64,000 bases of DNA from Tamlana carrageenivorans (GCF_002893765.1 NZ_CP025938.1:2170001-2234000), one strand, 5' to 3'; positions 17,495 to 26,555 are shown, counted from the first letter of the stretch. Program-made: numbers and translations. The notes: a model not told the origin generated them from the letters alone.

Positions 17495-18400
17495 ATGAAA
17501 AAAGACACATCAAATATAAACTCGCTAGAAAACGAAGCGATATATATTATGAGAGAAGTAGCAGCACAGTTTGAAAAGCCTGTGTTATTATTTTCAGGAG
17601 GAAAAGATTCTATTACATTAGTAAGATTGGCGGTAAAAGCCTTTTATCCTGCAAAAGTGCCATTTCCTTTAATGCATATCGACACAGGGCATAATTTCCC
17701 GGAAACTATCGAATTTAGAGACCGTTTGTGTAAAGAGCTAGGTTTAGAATTGATTGTAAGAAACGTGCAAGATTCTATTGATGAAGGCAAAGTAAAAGAA
17801 GAGTCTGGTAGATATGCAAGTAGAAACATACTACAAACTACAACCTTATTAGATGCTATCGAAGAGTTTAAGTTTGATGCTTGTATTGGTGGTGCACGTC
17901 GTGATGAAGAAAAAGCAAGAGCTAAAGAACGTATTTTTTCTGTTCGTGATGATTTCGGACAATGGGACGAAAAAAACCAACGTCCAGAGTTATTCGATAT
18001 GTTAAATGGTGATATCGAGCATGGTCAAAATGTTCGTGTATTCCCAATTTCAAATTGGACAGAACTAGATGTTTGGTCGTATATCGAAAAGGAAAATATT
18101 GAAATTCCTTCAATCTATTTCGCTCACAAACGTAAAGTATTCTTAAGAGACGGTATGATTTGGTCTGCTGAAGATGAAGTAGTTTACAGAGATGACCATG
18201 AAGAGGTGATTGAAGAAATGGTGCGTTTTAGAACCGTAGGTGATATGAGTTGTACAGCAGCCGTTTTATCGGAAGCGTCTACCATTACCAAAGTTGTTGA
18301 GGAGATTAGAGATTCTTCAATTTCAGAACGTGGCGCTCGTATCGACGATAAAAGATCGGAAGCCGCTATGGAGAAACGTAAACAACAAGGGTATTTCTAG
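17495..18400 (+). CDS. cysD: Sulfate adenylyltransferase subunit 2
   Basis: CysD forms APS from sulfate and ATP, with GTP hydrolysis in its partner CysN driving the reaction. The 301-residue protein has the PP-loop LLFSGGKDSITLVRLA near residue 30, GGARRDEEKARAKERIFS in the middle, and the conserved C-terminus RISERGARIDDKRSEAAMEKRKQQGYF-like tail. The frame opens earlier with a GTG at 17456 overlapping cysH, but the ATG at 17495 gives the length of Escherichia coli CysD and is preferred. Confidence 0.95.
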   Translation: MKKDTSNINSLENEAIYIMREVAAQFEKPVLLFSGGKDSITLVRLAVKAFYPAKVPFPLMHIDTGHNFPETIEFRDRLCKELGLELIVRNVQDSIDEGKVKEESGRYASRNILQTTTLLDAIEEFKFDACIGGARRDEEKARAKERIFSVRDDFGQWDEKNQRPELFDMLNGDIEHGQNVRVFPISNWTELDVWSYIEKENIEIPSIYFAHKRKVFLRDGMIWSAEDEVVYRDDHEEVIEEMVRFRTVGDMSCTAAVLSEASTITKVVEEIRDSSISERGARIDDKRSEAAMEKRKQQGYF

Positions 18401-18403
18401 AGT

Positions 18404-18575
18404 AAAGCCCCCTAACCCCCGAAGGGGGATTAGCAAGTTTGCGGATAAAAAGGACTAAACTAAAAACTTAATATAGATACAATATTATAGTATTGATACT
18501 AAGTGAAAAATATTAACAATATTCTTACTTCGCCCGAGTAAGGATCCCTCCCCTAGGGGAGGTTAGGAGGGGCTT
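18404..18575. repeat. Palindromic repeat element between cysD and cysN
   Basis: The element has imperfect inverted ends: AAGCCCCCTAACCCCCG from 18405, and the arm ending GGTTAGGAGGGGCTT at 18575. Each end also folds on itself (CCCCCGAAGGGGG, CCCCTAGGGG). Inside is a direct repeat (about 18512-18550, ATTAACAATATTCTTACTT...) shared with 19930-19975. It contains a small hairpin CTTACTT-CGCCC-GAGTAAG. It codes for nothing visible and has MITE-like features; it may modulate transcript folding between the two subunit genes. Confidence 0.7.
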
Positions 18576-18580
18576 CATTT

Positions 18581-19828
18581 ATGGAAGTATTAAAAATAGC
18601 AACAGCAGGAAGTGTAGATGATGGGAAAAGTACGTTAATCGGACGTATTCTTTACGATACAAAATCATTAACTACCGATAAATTAGAGGCTATCGAAAAA
18701 ACAAGTAAGCAACGTGGATACGACTACTTAGATTTTTCTTTAGCTACCGATGGATTAGTTGCAGAAAGAGAACAAGGTATTACCATTGATGTGGCACATA
18801 TCTATTTTTCAACTAAAAAGAAAAGTTACATCATCGCCGATACACCGGGTCACGTAGAATATACGCGTAACATGGTAACTGGTGCTTCAACATCGCAAGC
18901 GTCTATCATCTTAATTGATGCTAGAAAAGGGGTGATCGAGCAAACAAACCGTCACTTTTTTATCAATAACTTATTACGTATTAAAGACGTGGTAGTAGCG
19001 ATAAACAAGATGGATTTAGTAGATTATTCTGAAGAAATTTATAATAAAATTAAAGCTGATTTCACTGAATTAATGAGCAAACGTGATTATCAAGATCAAA
19101 AAATTACGTTCATTCCAGTAAGTGCTTTAAAAGGAGATAATGTTGTAAATAAAACTGATAAAATGCCTTGGTATAAAGGTGAAGCTTTGTTGGAGCATTT
19201 AGAGCAATTGGATAAAGCCGATATCTTTAACGTAGGTACACCGCGTTTCCCAGTGCAGTATGTAATCCGTCCTAAAACTGAAGAATTTCACGATTTTAGA
19301 GGCTATGCCGGTAAAGTTTATGGTGGAAATTTAAGCGTTGGAGATGATATTGTGGTGCTTCCATCACAAACGAAATCGAAGATTAAAGATATTTATTTCT
19401 ACGACGAAAAGTATGAAACAGCTTCAAGACGTTCTTCGGTAACCATTACTTTAGAGAACGATATTAATGTGAGCCGTGGCGATATGATTGTAAAAGCAGA
19501 CGATCTTCCAACGATTGAAAAGCAATTTACAGCAAACGTTTGTTGGATGGATGCCACGAATTTAACAGCTGGTGGTAAGTACATTGTACAACACGGTGTT
19601 AATAAAGTATTAGCTAAGGTAGATAAGATTAACCATAAAATTCACCCAGATTATTCAGGGATTGAAGAAGGGGCTACCTCTTTAGGTGTAAATGATATTG
19701 CTTCGGTAACTTTTAAGTTAAATAAACCAATTTTTTACGACCAATTTAAAAACCACCGTACAAATGGGTCTTTTATTTTAATCGATCCACAAAGTAACAA
19801 TACGGTAGCAGCAGGGTTTATTCAGTAA
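18581..19828 (+). CDS. cysN: Sulfate adenylyltransferase subunit 1 (GTPase)
   Basis: CysN is the GTPase partner of CysD in APS synthesis. The 415-residue protein shows translation-factor GTPase motifs: GSVDDGKST (residues 10-18), DTPGH, and NKMD, followed by two beta-barrel domains. It is shorter than the 475-residue Escherichia coli protein and carries no fused APS kinase (CysC) domain, so PAPS production would need a separate enzyme outside the window. A 180-bp repeat element separates it from cysD, and a 200-bp related one separates it from sir. Confidence 0.95.
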   Translation: MEVLKIATAGSVDDGKSTLIGRILYDTKSLTTDKLEAIEKTSKQRGYDYLDFSLATDGLVAEREQGITIDVAHIYFSTKKKSYIIADTPGHVEYTRNMVTGASTSQASIILIDARKGVIEQTNRHFFINNLLRIKDVVVAINKMDLVDYSEEIYNKIKADFTELMSKRDYQDQKITFIPVSALKGDNVVNKTDKMPWYKGEALLEHLEQLDKADIFNVGTPRFPVQYVIRPKTEEFHDFRGYAGKVYGGNLSVGDDIVVLPSQTKSKIKDIYFYDEKYETASRRSSVTITLENDINVSRGDMIVKADDLPTIEKQFTANVCWMDATNLTAGGKYIVQHGVNKVLAKVDKINHKIHPDYSGIEEGATSLGVNDIASVTFKLNKPIFYDQFKNHRTNGSFILIDPQSNNTVAAGFIQ

Positions 19829-19831
19829 ATA

Positions 19832-20025
19832 AAAATCCCTTAGCTTCCAAAGGGGAGGTTAGCTAGATAGTTAAAACCAAACAGACCAAACGACTTATAA
19901 AATTTAAATATTTTGTAAGTTTTGAAAAATAAAACCATTAACAATATTCTTACTCCGCCCGAGTAAGAATTCCTCCCTAAGCCTGCTTTGAGCGCAGTTG
20001 AAATGGGGAGGTTAGGAGGGGCTTT
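19832..20025. repeat. Palindromic repeat element between cysN and the sulfite reductase gene
   Basis: This is related to the element at 18404-18575. It shares the direct repeat with hairpin CTTACTC-CGCCC-GAGTAAG (about 19949-19967) and the right arm GGGGAGGTTAGGAGGGGCTT. It adds a module CCTCCCTAAGCCTGC...GCGCAGTTGAAATGG at 19972-20005, which recurs inverted at about 31303-31345. No coding potential was seen. Confidence 0.7.
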
Positions 20026-20028
20026 TGT

Positions 20029-22119
20029 ATGCAAACATTTAGATCAGAAATAGAGAACCCAATTGTAGAGAAGGATATCATTGAATTAGCAAGAAAAATC
20101 GAGCTTTTCAACAATGGTAAAATTGATGAGGAAAAATTTAGAAGTCTTCGTTTGGCTCGTGGTGTTTACGGTCAGCGTCAAGAAGGCGTACAAATGATTC
20201 GTATTAAGATTCCTTACGGAAAACTTAAAAGTAATCAGTTACGTAGAATTTCTGAGGTTTCTGATGAATATTCTCGTGGTCGTTTACACATCACAACCCG
20301 TCAAGATATTCAAATTCACTATGTGGATTTAAATAGAACTCCTGAGCTTTGGGCAGAATTAGAAAAAGATGAAGTTACGGTTCGTGAAGCTTGTGGAAAC
20401 GTGGTAAGAAACGTTACGGCTTCAGAAACGGCTGGAATCGATGTTAACGAACCTTTCGATGTGTCGCCTTATGCTGAAGCTATTTTTAAATTCTTTTTAC
20501 GTAACCCAATTTGTCAAGAAATGGGACGTAAATTTAAAGTGTCTTTCTCGTCTACAGACGAAGATACTGGGCTGTCTTACCTACACGATATCGGGTATAT
20601 CGCTAAAGAGAAGGATGGTGTTCGCGGATTTAAAGTTATGGTAGCTGGTGGACTTGGGTCACAACCACGTCATGCCGATGTGTTGTATGATTTTGTTGAA
20701 ACCGATAAAATCATTCCAATCATGGAAGGCATTTTAAGAGTTTTCGATCGTTATGGTGAACGTAAAAGTCGTGCTAAAGCCCGTATGAAATTCTTAGTAA
20801 AAGATATCGGTTTAGAGGCTTTTAGAGCATTAATTGATGAAGAACAAAATGCGATTGAGTTTAAATCGGTAGCTATTGATGCCGATGCGTATATATCTTC
20901 AAAACCAGTTTCGGTTGAAGTGCCTCAGGTAGACATAAAAGACCAAGCGGCTTTCGATTTATGGAAATCTACAAACTTAATTCCGCAAAAGCAGGAAGGG
21001 TATGTAGCGATTGGAATTAAAGTGTTATTAGGTGATTTTTATACCGATAAAGCACGATTATTAGCCGATTTAATTGATAAGTATGCTGCTGGTGAAGTGC
21101 GTTTAACATTACGTCAAAACATCGTTATTCCTTTTGTTAAGGAAGATTTAGTACCGTTTTTCTACACCGAATTAGAAAAATTAGGATTCGTAGAAGCGGG
21201 ATATAATAAAGCGGTTGATATTACTGCTTGTCCTGGAACAGATACTTGTAATTTAGGTATTGCAAGTAGTACAGGAATTGCCGATGAATTAGAACGCGTT
21301 ATTAAAGCAGAGTACCCACAATATCTTAAAAACGACGATGTGGTTATCAAGATTAGTGGATGTATGAATGCTTGTGGACAACATAATATGGCCAATATTG
21401 GTTTCCAAGGAATGTCGGTTCGTACGCCAGATAAATTAGTTGCCCCGGCTTTACAAGTATTACTTGGTGGTGGTAATTTAGGAGATGGTCATGCTACTTT
21501 TGCAGATAAAGTGGTGAAAGTACCAAGTAAAAGAGGGCCTGAAGCGTTAAGAAGAATCTTAAACGATTTTGAAGCCAATGCCAATGGTAAAAAGTTTGTT
21601 GAGTATTACAAGGAAACAGGCGATCGTTATTTCTACGATTTGTTAAATGATTTACAAGATGTAACGAATTTAACTCCAGAAGATTTTATCGATTGGGGAA
21701 CGCACGAAACATATGTTAAAGAAATTGGTGTTGGAGAATGTGCCGGTGTGGTGATCGATTTAATTGCGACTTTATTTTTAGAAAGTGAAGAAAAAATTAA
21801 TAATGCTCAAGAGTCATTCGATAATAAAGTGTATTCAGGAGCTATTTATTATGCATACCAGTCTTTAGTTAATTCCGCGAAAGCGTTATTATTAGCCGAT
21901 AATGCGAAAACAAATACCCATGCAGGTATCATTAAAGATTTTGATGAAATGTTTGTGGCTAGCGGAAAAATTAATTTAGGTGTTTCTTTCGCCGATTTAA
22001 TATATCAAATCAATAAATTTGCACCAACCCAAGAGTTTGCGGCAAAGTATATTGAAAATGCGAAAGACTTTTTAGGAAAAGTAAAAGCGTTTAGAGAAAA
22101 AGATACCGCTGCTATTTAA
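20029..22119 (+). CDS. Siroheme sulfite (nitrite) reductase with C-terminal HEPN-like domain
   Basis: This 696-residue protein is a two-repeat siroheme reductase: the first half-repeat holds RGRLHITTRQDIQIH, the second GEVRLTLRQNIVIPF. The 4Fe-4S/siroheme cysteines are C401 and C407 (CPGTDTC) and C445 and C449 (CMNAC). Context argues for sulfite rather than nitrite as substrate. Residues about 585-690 form an additional helical domain (SGAIYYAYQSLVNSAKALLLAD, then THAGIIKDFDEMFV at 630-643) that matches the pattern of HEPN domains. The HEPN RNase motif R-x4-6-H is not visible, so a structural or regulatory role is more likely. The electron donor is probably ferredoxin, supplied by the FNR encoded three genes downstream. 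Confidence 0.93.
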   Translation: MQTFRSEIENPIVEKDIIELARKIELFNNGKIDEEKFRSLRLARGVYGQRQEGVQMIRIKIPYGKLKSNQLRRISEVSDEYSRGRLHITTRQDIQIHYVDLNRTPELWAELEKDEVTVREACGNVVRNVTASETAGIDVNEPFDVSPYAEAIFKFFLRNPICQEMGRKFKVSFSSTDEDTGLSYLHDIGYIAKEKDGVRGFKVMVAGGLGSQPRHADVLYDFVETDKIIPIMEGILRVFDRYGERKSRAKARMKFLVKDIGLEAFRALIDEEQNAIEFKSVAIDADAYISSKPVSVEVPQVDIKDQAAFDLWKSTNLIPQKQEGYVAIGIKVLLGDFYTDKARLLADLIDKYAAGEVRLTLRQNIVIPFVKEDLVPFFYTELEKLGFVEAGYNKAVDITACPGTDTCNLGIASSTGIADELERVIKAEYPQYLKNDDVVIKISGCMNACGQHNMANIGFQGMSVRTPDKLVAPALQVLLGGGNLGDGHATFADKVVKVPSKRGPEALRRILNDFEANANGKKFVEYYKETGDRYFYDLLNDLQDVTNLTPEDFIDWGTHETYVKEIGVGECAGVVIDLIATLFLESEEKINNAQESFDNKVYSGAIYYAYQSLVNSAKALLLADNAKTNTHAGIIKDFDEMFVASGKINLGVSFADLIYQINKFAPTQEFAAKYIENAKDFLGKVKAFREKDTAAI
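21873..21885. repeat. TTCCGCGAAAGCG word inside the HEPN-like domain coding sequence
   Basis: This is an exact match to the intergenic repeats at 4019 and 9091, here in frame and coding for NSAKA within the HEPN-like helix. It could be coincidence or an old repeat insertion absorbed into the gene. Confidence 0.35.
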
Positions 22120-22146
22120 AAACAACCAGTATTGCTAACCAAAAAG

Positions 22147-22908
22147 ATGAGTAAAAAAACACCTATATTAACTGTTGTAGGCGCTGGCCCAGGTGACGAA
22201 GATTTAATTACATTAAAAGCCATAAAAGCTATTGAGGCTGCCGATGTGATTTTATACGATGCCCTTATAAACGAAGCCTTATTAAAATATGCTTCCAAAG
22301 ATGCAGAGCTTATTTTTGTAGGGAAACGCAAAGGGTGTTATGCGTTTCAACAAGAGCAAATTAACGAATTAATTGTTGCTAAAGCCAAAGAAAAAGGCCA
22401 TGTAGTACGCTTAAAAGGTGGTGATCCATTTATTTTTGGTCGCGGTGCCGAGGAGATTGATTTTGTGAGACAATTTGGGTTAGAAACCTTTGTTGTTCCT
22501 GGGATATCATCATCTGTTGCAGCACCAGCATACCAAGGGATTCCGCTTACAAAACGCGGGGCATCAGAAAGTTTTTGGGTGATTACTGGAACCACGAAAA
22601 AACATCAAATTTCTAGCGATGTGGCCTTAGCGGCTAAATCGACTGCAACGGTTGTGATTTTGATGGGGATGAGTAAATTGGATGAAATTGTAACTATTTT
22701 TTCAGCTGAAAACAAACAAAATACGGCCATTGCGATTATTCAAAATGGTACACGAGAAGATGAAAAGGTAGGTATTGGTACTATAGAAACCATTCAAGAC
22801 ATTGTTGCTCAAAAAGAGCTTTCTTCTCCAGCCATTATCGTAATTGGTGATGTGGTAAAGGAACGCGCCGTTTTAAGTCGTATTTATTCTGAAGCAAAAG
22901 AAGCCTAG
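22147..22908 (+). CDS. cobA: Uroporphyrinogen-III C-methyltransferase (SUMT)
   Basis: CobA methylates uroporphyrinogen III twice to precorrin-2 using S-adenosylmethionine, the first step toward siroheme. The 253-residue protein has the family motifs VGAGPGDEDLITLKA at the N-terminus, RLKGGDPFIFGRGAEE and VPGISS. The ATG at 22147 is preferred to an upstream TTG at 22132. It supplies the siroheme needed by the sulfite reductase encoded 27 bp upstream. Confidence 0.94.
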   Translation: MSKKTPILTVVGAGPGDEDLITLKAIKAIEAADVILYDALINEALLKYASKDAELIFVGKRKGCYAFQQEQINELIVAKAKEKGHVVRLKGGDPFIFGRGAEEIDFVRQFGLETFVVPGISSSVAAPAYQGIPLTKRGASESFWVITGTTKKHQISSDVALAAKSTATVVILMGMSKLDEIVTIFSAENKQNTAIAIIQNGTREDEKVGIGTIETIQDIVAQKELSSPAIIVIGDVVKERAVLSRIYSEAKEA

Positions 22909-22911
22909 GTG

Positions 22912-23490
22912 ATGGAAGAAAGAAACAACCTGTATCCAATATTCTTAAAAGCTAAAAGTTTAAATATTCTTATTGTTGGTGGTGGTTATGTGGCCGAAGA
23001 GAAATTAACTTTTCTGTTAAAATCAAGTCCCGATGCCCATGTGACAATGGTGTCTAAAATGTTTCGCGAAGAAACCATAGCCCTAGCGAAAAAAGGTGAT
23101 GTTACCTTAATTAAAGATAAGTACAAGAAAAAATATTTAAAAGGTCAACATATTGTTGTTGCAACAACCGATAAGCCTAAAGTAAATATTAAAGTTCATA
23201 AACACTGTAGAGCAAAAAGCTTGTTGGTAAACGTAGCCGATAATCCGCCTTATTGCGATTTTTATATGGGTGGTATCGTGACTAAAGGAAATGTGAAAGT
23301 TGCGATTTCAACCAATGGAAAGTCGCCAACAACAGCAAAACGTTTACGCCAGTTTTTTGAAGATGTCATCCCCGAAAATGTAGATGATTTAGTGAAGAAC
23401 TTAAATGAATATAGAAAAACTATAAAAGGTGATTTCGAACAAAAGGTTGAAAAACTTAACGAGTTCACTAAAGGATTAATTGAAAAATAA
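22912..23490 (+). CDS. Precorrin-2 dehydrogenase / sirohydrochlorin ferrochelatase
   Basis: This 192-residue protein corresponds to the N-terminal half of CysG (Met8p-like). It has a Rossmann NAD motif ILIVGGGYVAEEKL and VNVADNPPYCDFYMGG, followed by AISTNGKSPTTAKRLRQFFE. It oxidises precorrin-2 and inserts iron to give siroheme. Unlike enterobacterial CysG, the methyltransferase is a separate gene immediately upstream. The ATG at 22912 follows the cobA stop by 3 bp. Confidence 0.92.
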   Translation: MEERNNLYPIFLKAKSLNILIVGGGYVAEEKLTFLLKSSPDAHVTMVSKMFREETIALAKKGDVTLIKDKYKKKYLKGQHIVVATTDKPKVNIKVHKHCRAKSLLVNVADNPPYCDFYMGGIVTKGNVKVAISTNGKSPTTAKRLRQFFEDVIPENVDDLVKNLNEYRKTIKGDFEQKVEKLNEFTKGLIEK

Positions 23491-23506
23491 GTAAAAGTAC
23501 CATACA

Positions 23507-24562
23507 ATGATTAAAACAGATATAATAATAATTGGCGCGGGGCCAACAGGACTATTTACAGTATTCGAAGCTGGATTATTAAAATTGAAATGTCATTTAA
23601 TAGATGCATTACCTCAACCAGGAGGGCAATGCTCAGAATTATATCCAAAAAAACCGATTTATGATATTCCTGGTTTCCCAGAAATTTTAGCCGGAGATTT
23701 AACAAAGAATTTGTTAGAGCAAGGGAAACAGTTTGAGCCAGGGTTCACTTTAGGTGAACGTGCTGATACGGTTGAAAAACAAGAAGACGGTACTTTTATT
23801 GTAACTACCAATAAAGGAACACAACACCAAGCGCCAGTTGTTGCTATAGCAAGTGGTTTGGGTAGTTTTGAACCTCGAAAACCACAACTTGAAAATTTGG
23901 CTAAGTTTGAAGATAAGGGTGTTGAATATATGATTAAAGAACCAGAGATGTATCGTGATAAAAACGTAGTCATAGCTGGTGGAGGAGATTCTGCTTTAGA
24001 CTGGTCTATATATTTGGCTGATGTCGCTAAAAGTGTGACACTTATTCATAGACGTAATGAATTTAGAGGCCATTTAGATTCTGTTGAAAAAGTACAAGAG
24101 TTAAAAGATGCCGGGAAAATTAACCTTATTACCCCTGCAGAGGTAACCGATATTTTAGGAGATGATAAAGTTACAGGTCTTGAAATAACTAAAAATGGCG
24201 AAGATCCTTTTACATTAGAAACAGATCATTTTATACCTTTATTTGGACTTTCACCTAAATTAGGACCAATTGCTAATTGGGGGTTAGAGATTGAGAAAAA
24301 TGCAATTAAAGTTAATAATGCATTAGATTATCAAACTAACATTCCAGGACTGTTTGCTATTGGAGATGGTAATTATTATCCTGGTAAATTAAAATTAATA
24401 CTATGTGGTTTTCATGAAGCTACTATCATGTGCCAAGCAGCCTATAAAATAATACACCCAGGAAAGAAAAATGTTTTAAAATATACTACAGTCTCTGGTG
24501 TAAATGGTTTTGATGGTTCTCGTAAAGAGGCTCCAAAAGCAGTTGTTCAAGCTATTAATTAA
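23507..24562 (+). CDS. Ferredoxin-NADP+ reductase (thioredoxin-reductase-like type)
   Basis: This 351-residue flavoprotein has an FAD-binding motif IIGAGPTGLFTVFEAG and an NADPH motif VIAGGGDSALDWSIYLADV, and lacks the redox-active CxxC of thioredoxin reductases. It therefore belongs to the TrxR-like FNR type. Placed at the end of the sulfite reductase operon, it likely passes electrons from NADPH to ferredoxin for sulfite reduction. A strong terminator follows. The partner ferredoxin is not in the window. Confidence 0.9.
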   Translation: MIKTDIIIIGAGPTGLFTVFEAGLLKLKCHLIDALPQPGGQCSELYPKKPIYDIPGFPEILAGDLTKNLLEQGKQFEPGFTLGERADTVEKQEDGTFIVTTNKGTQHQAPVVAIASGLGSFEPRKPQLENLAKFEDKGVEYMIKEPEMYRDKNVVIAGGGDSALDWSIYLADVAKSVTLIHRRNEFRGHLDSVEKVQELKDAGKINLITPAEVTDILGDDKVTGLEITKNGEDPFTLETDHFIPLFGLSPKLGPIANWGLEIEKNAIKVNNALDYQTNIPGLFAIGDGNYYPGKLKLILCGFHEATIMCQAAYKIIHPGKKNVLKYTTVSGVNGFDGSRKEAPKAVVQAIN

Positions 24563-24615
24563 TAAGGGCAATGACACCTTTTAGACTTGAATTTAAAGGC
24601 TGAGAAATCAATATG

Positions 24616-24657
24616 CTAATCCTACAAAGTTTGTGCAAACTTTGTAGGATTTAGTTT
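24616..24657 (+). terminator. Intrinsic terminator of the sulfate-assimilation operon
   Basis: A long stem ATCCTACAAAGTTTG / CAAACTTTGTAGGAT is followed by TTAGTTTTT, 57 bp after the reductase stop. The remainder of the 319-bp gap before cysE (24658-24881) is AT-rich and shows no further feature I can support. Confidence 0.85.
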
Positions 24658-24881
24658 TTAATGCCAATTTTATTTTAAGGTTATATTATATGAGAATTGG
24701 CATAACATAGCAAGGATTTAAAAGGATAAGTTTTACATTTATAATCTAAAATTATTAATACGAATTCATGTTTAAAATAACTGTAAAGCAAAATGATGAG
24801 CTCTTTTAAGGTAAAAAGACGCTTTTTTTTAGGTCATTTTAAATGAGGAATGGTATTTAACGAATAAAGTCTATAGCATTT

Positions 24882-25619
24882 ATGAAAAGTTACAACGTTT
24901 GCCTTAAAGACACCGCAAAAACATTTACTAAAAGACTGTTTTACTCTTTGTTTGATTGTGAGCAAGAAAAAGCTCATGAGGATTACTTGAAGAGAAAATT
25001 TTTAAAAATTCTGTCCAAATTAGAAATAGATAATGGTAAGGAAATTTGGAAACAGTTTAAAGCAGAACTTCCTGAAATTAGAAAAAAATTAGATTTAGAT
25101 GCTATTGCTTTTGAAAGTAATGACCCTGCATCTCATTCATTAGCCGAAATTTATTTGGCTTACCCTGGGTTTTATGCCATTTCAGTTTATAGATTAAGTC
25201 ATGCCCTTTATAAGTTAGGAGTGCATATTTTACCTCGAATGATGAGTGAATATATTCATGGCATTACAGGCGTAGATATTCATCCAGGAGCTACCATTGG
25301 TAAATCGTTTTATATAGATCATGGTACAGGTATTGTTATTGGTGAAACATCTATTATTGGCGAAAATGTTAAAATATATCAAGGTGTAACCTTAGGAGGG
25401 ATTTCTGTAGCTAAAAGTTTAGCTTCCACAAAAAGGCATCCTACTATCGAGGATAATGTTTGTATTTATGCAAATGCAACCATTTTGGGGGGCGATATTG
25501 TAATTGGTGAAAATAGTATCATTGGTGCGAATGTTTGGATTACAGAATCAGTTCCTAAAAACTCGTTGGTAACTTATCAAACTGAAATAAAAATTAGACC
25601 TAGGAAGAATGGAATATAA
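24882..25619 (+). CDS. cysE: Serine O-acetyltransferase
   Basis: CysE makes O-acetylserine from serine and acetyl-CoA. The 245-residue protein has an N-terminal helical domain and a C-terminal left-handed beta-helix of hexapeptide repeats (VDIHPGATIGKSFYIDHG, IVIGETSIIGENVKI, YQGVTLGG). The family histidines in GVDIHPG and YIDHGTG are present. Its end overlaps the start of cysM by 11 bp, which indicates translational coupling of the two cysteine-forming enzymes. Confidence 0.94.
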   Translation: MKSYNVCLKDTAKTFTKRLFYSLFDCEQEKAHEDYLKRKFLKILSKLEIDNGKEIWKQFKAELPEIRKKLDLDAIAFESNDPASHSLAEIYLAYPGFYAISVYRLSHALYKLGVHILPRMMSEYIHGITGVDIHPGATIGKSFYIDHGTGIVIGETSIIGENVKIYQGVTLGGISVAKSLASTKRHPTIEDNVCIYANATILGGDIVIGENSIIGANVWITESVPKNSLVTYQTEIKIRPRKNGI

Positions 25620-26499
25620 AAATAGTATCATTGGTCAAATAGGAAAAACACCATTAGTAGAAGCAACCCACCTTATTTCAAAAAAAGGGGTGCGTTTGTT
25701 TTTAAAATTAGAAGGGCATAACCCTGGCGGCAGTGTTAAAGACCGTGCTGCTTTTAACATGATTAATGAGGCGTTAAAACGTGGTGATGTTAAAAAAGGA
25801 GGGACTTTAGTTGAAGCTACAAGCGGAAATACCGGTATAGCTTTAGCTTTTATTGCTAGGTTGTTGGGTTTAAATATGGTGCTTATCATGCCAGAGAACT
25901 CTACCGAAGAGCGTGTTAAAACCATGCGCGCTTATGGTGCTAAGGTTATTTTAACGCCTGCCGATATTGGTATAGAAGGCTCTCGTGATCTGGCTTTTAA
26001 ACTTCGCGATGAAAAAGGCTATGTGCTTTTAAATCAGTTTGAAAATCCAGACAATTGGAAAGCGCACTACCAAACCACAGGACCAGAAATTTGGGAAGCT
26101 ACCAATCATAATATCACACATTTTGTCTCAGCTATGGGAACAACCGGAACCATAACCGGTGTGTCAACTTTTTTAAAAGAGCAAAATAAAAATATTACCA
26201 TTGTTGGCGCTCAGCCTGCCGATGGCGCTAGAATTCCAGGAATTAGAAAATGGTCGCCCGAATATGTGCCTAAATTTTTCGACCCTAAAAAGGTTGATGT
26301 TATTGTCGATGTCTCGGAAGAAGATGCCAAACAAACAACCATTAATTTAGCTAAGGAAGAAGGGATATTTGCGGGAATGAGCAGCGGTGGTTCGGTGTTT
26401 TGTGCTCTAAAAATAGCTCAACAAATAGAAGAAGGCATTATTGTAGCTATTATTTGCGACAGAGGCGATCGTTATTTGTCTTCAACACTATTCGATTAG
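25609..26499 (+). CDS. cysM: Cysteine synthase B (O-acetylserine sulfhydrylase)
   Basis: CysM forms cysteine from O-acetylserine and sulfide with pyridoxal phosphate. The PLP lysine is K44 in NPGGSVKDRAA, and the substrate loop TSGNTGIALA is present. The length of 296 residues and the C-terminal ICDRGDRYLSS fit the CysM rather than the CysK branch. It overlaps cysE, and the next transcription unit starts with a SAM riboswitch 80 bp later. Confidence 0.94.
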   Translation: MEYKNSIIGQIGKTPLVEATHLISKKGVRLFLKLEGHNPGGSVKDRAAFNMINEALKRGDVKKGGTLVEATSGNTGIALAFIARLLGLNMVLIMPENSTEERVKTMRAYGAKVILTPADIGIEGSRDLAFKLRDEKGYVLLNQFENPDNWKAHYQTTGPEIWEATNHNITHFVSAMGTTGTITGVSTFLKEQNKNITIVGAQPADGARIPGIRKWSPEYVPKFFDPKKVDVIVDVSEEDAKQTTINLAKEEGIFAGMSSGGSVFCALKIAQQIEEGIIVAIICDRGDRYLSSTLFD

Positions 26500-26547
26500 T
26501 ATTCAGCAATTTTTATAAAATTAGTGTGAATAAAAGAATATAGTTAG

Positions 26548-26555
26548 TACTTTTG
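26548..26555 (+). promoter_or_regulatory. Promoter -7 element of the metH transcript
   Basis: TACTTTTG matches TAnnTTTG exactly and lies 26 bp upstream of the SAM riboswitch P1 helix. Confidence 0.5.

Noticed and set aside
20029..22119. HEPN domain as a toxin or defence component
   Set aside because: It is fused to a metabolic enzyme in a sulfate operon, has no nucleotidyltransferase partner and lacks the visible R-x4-6-H motif.
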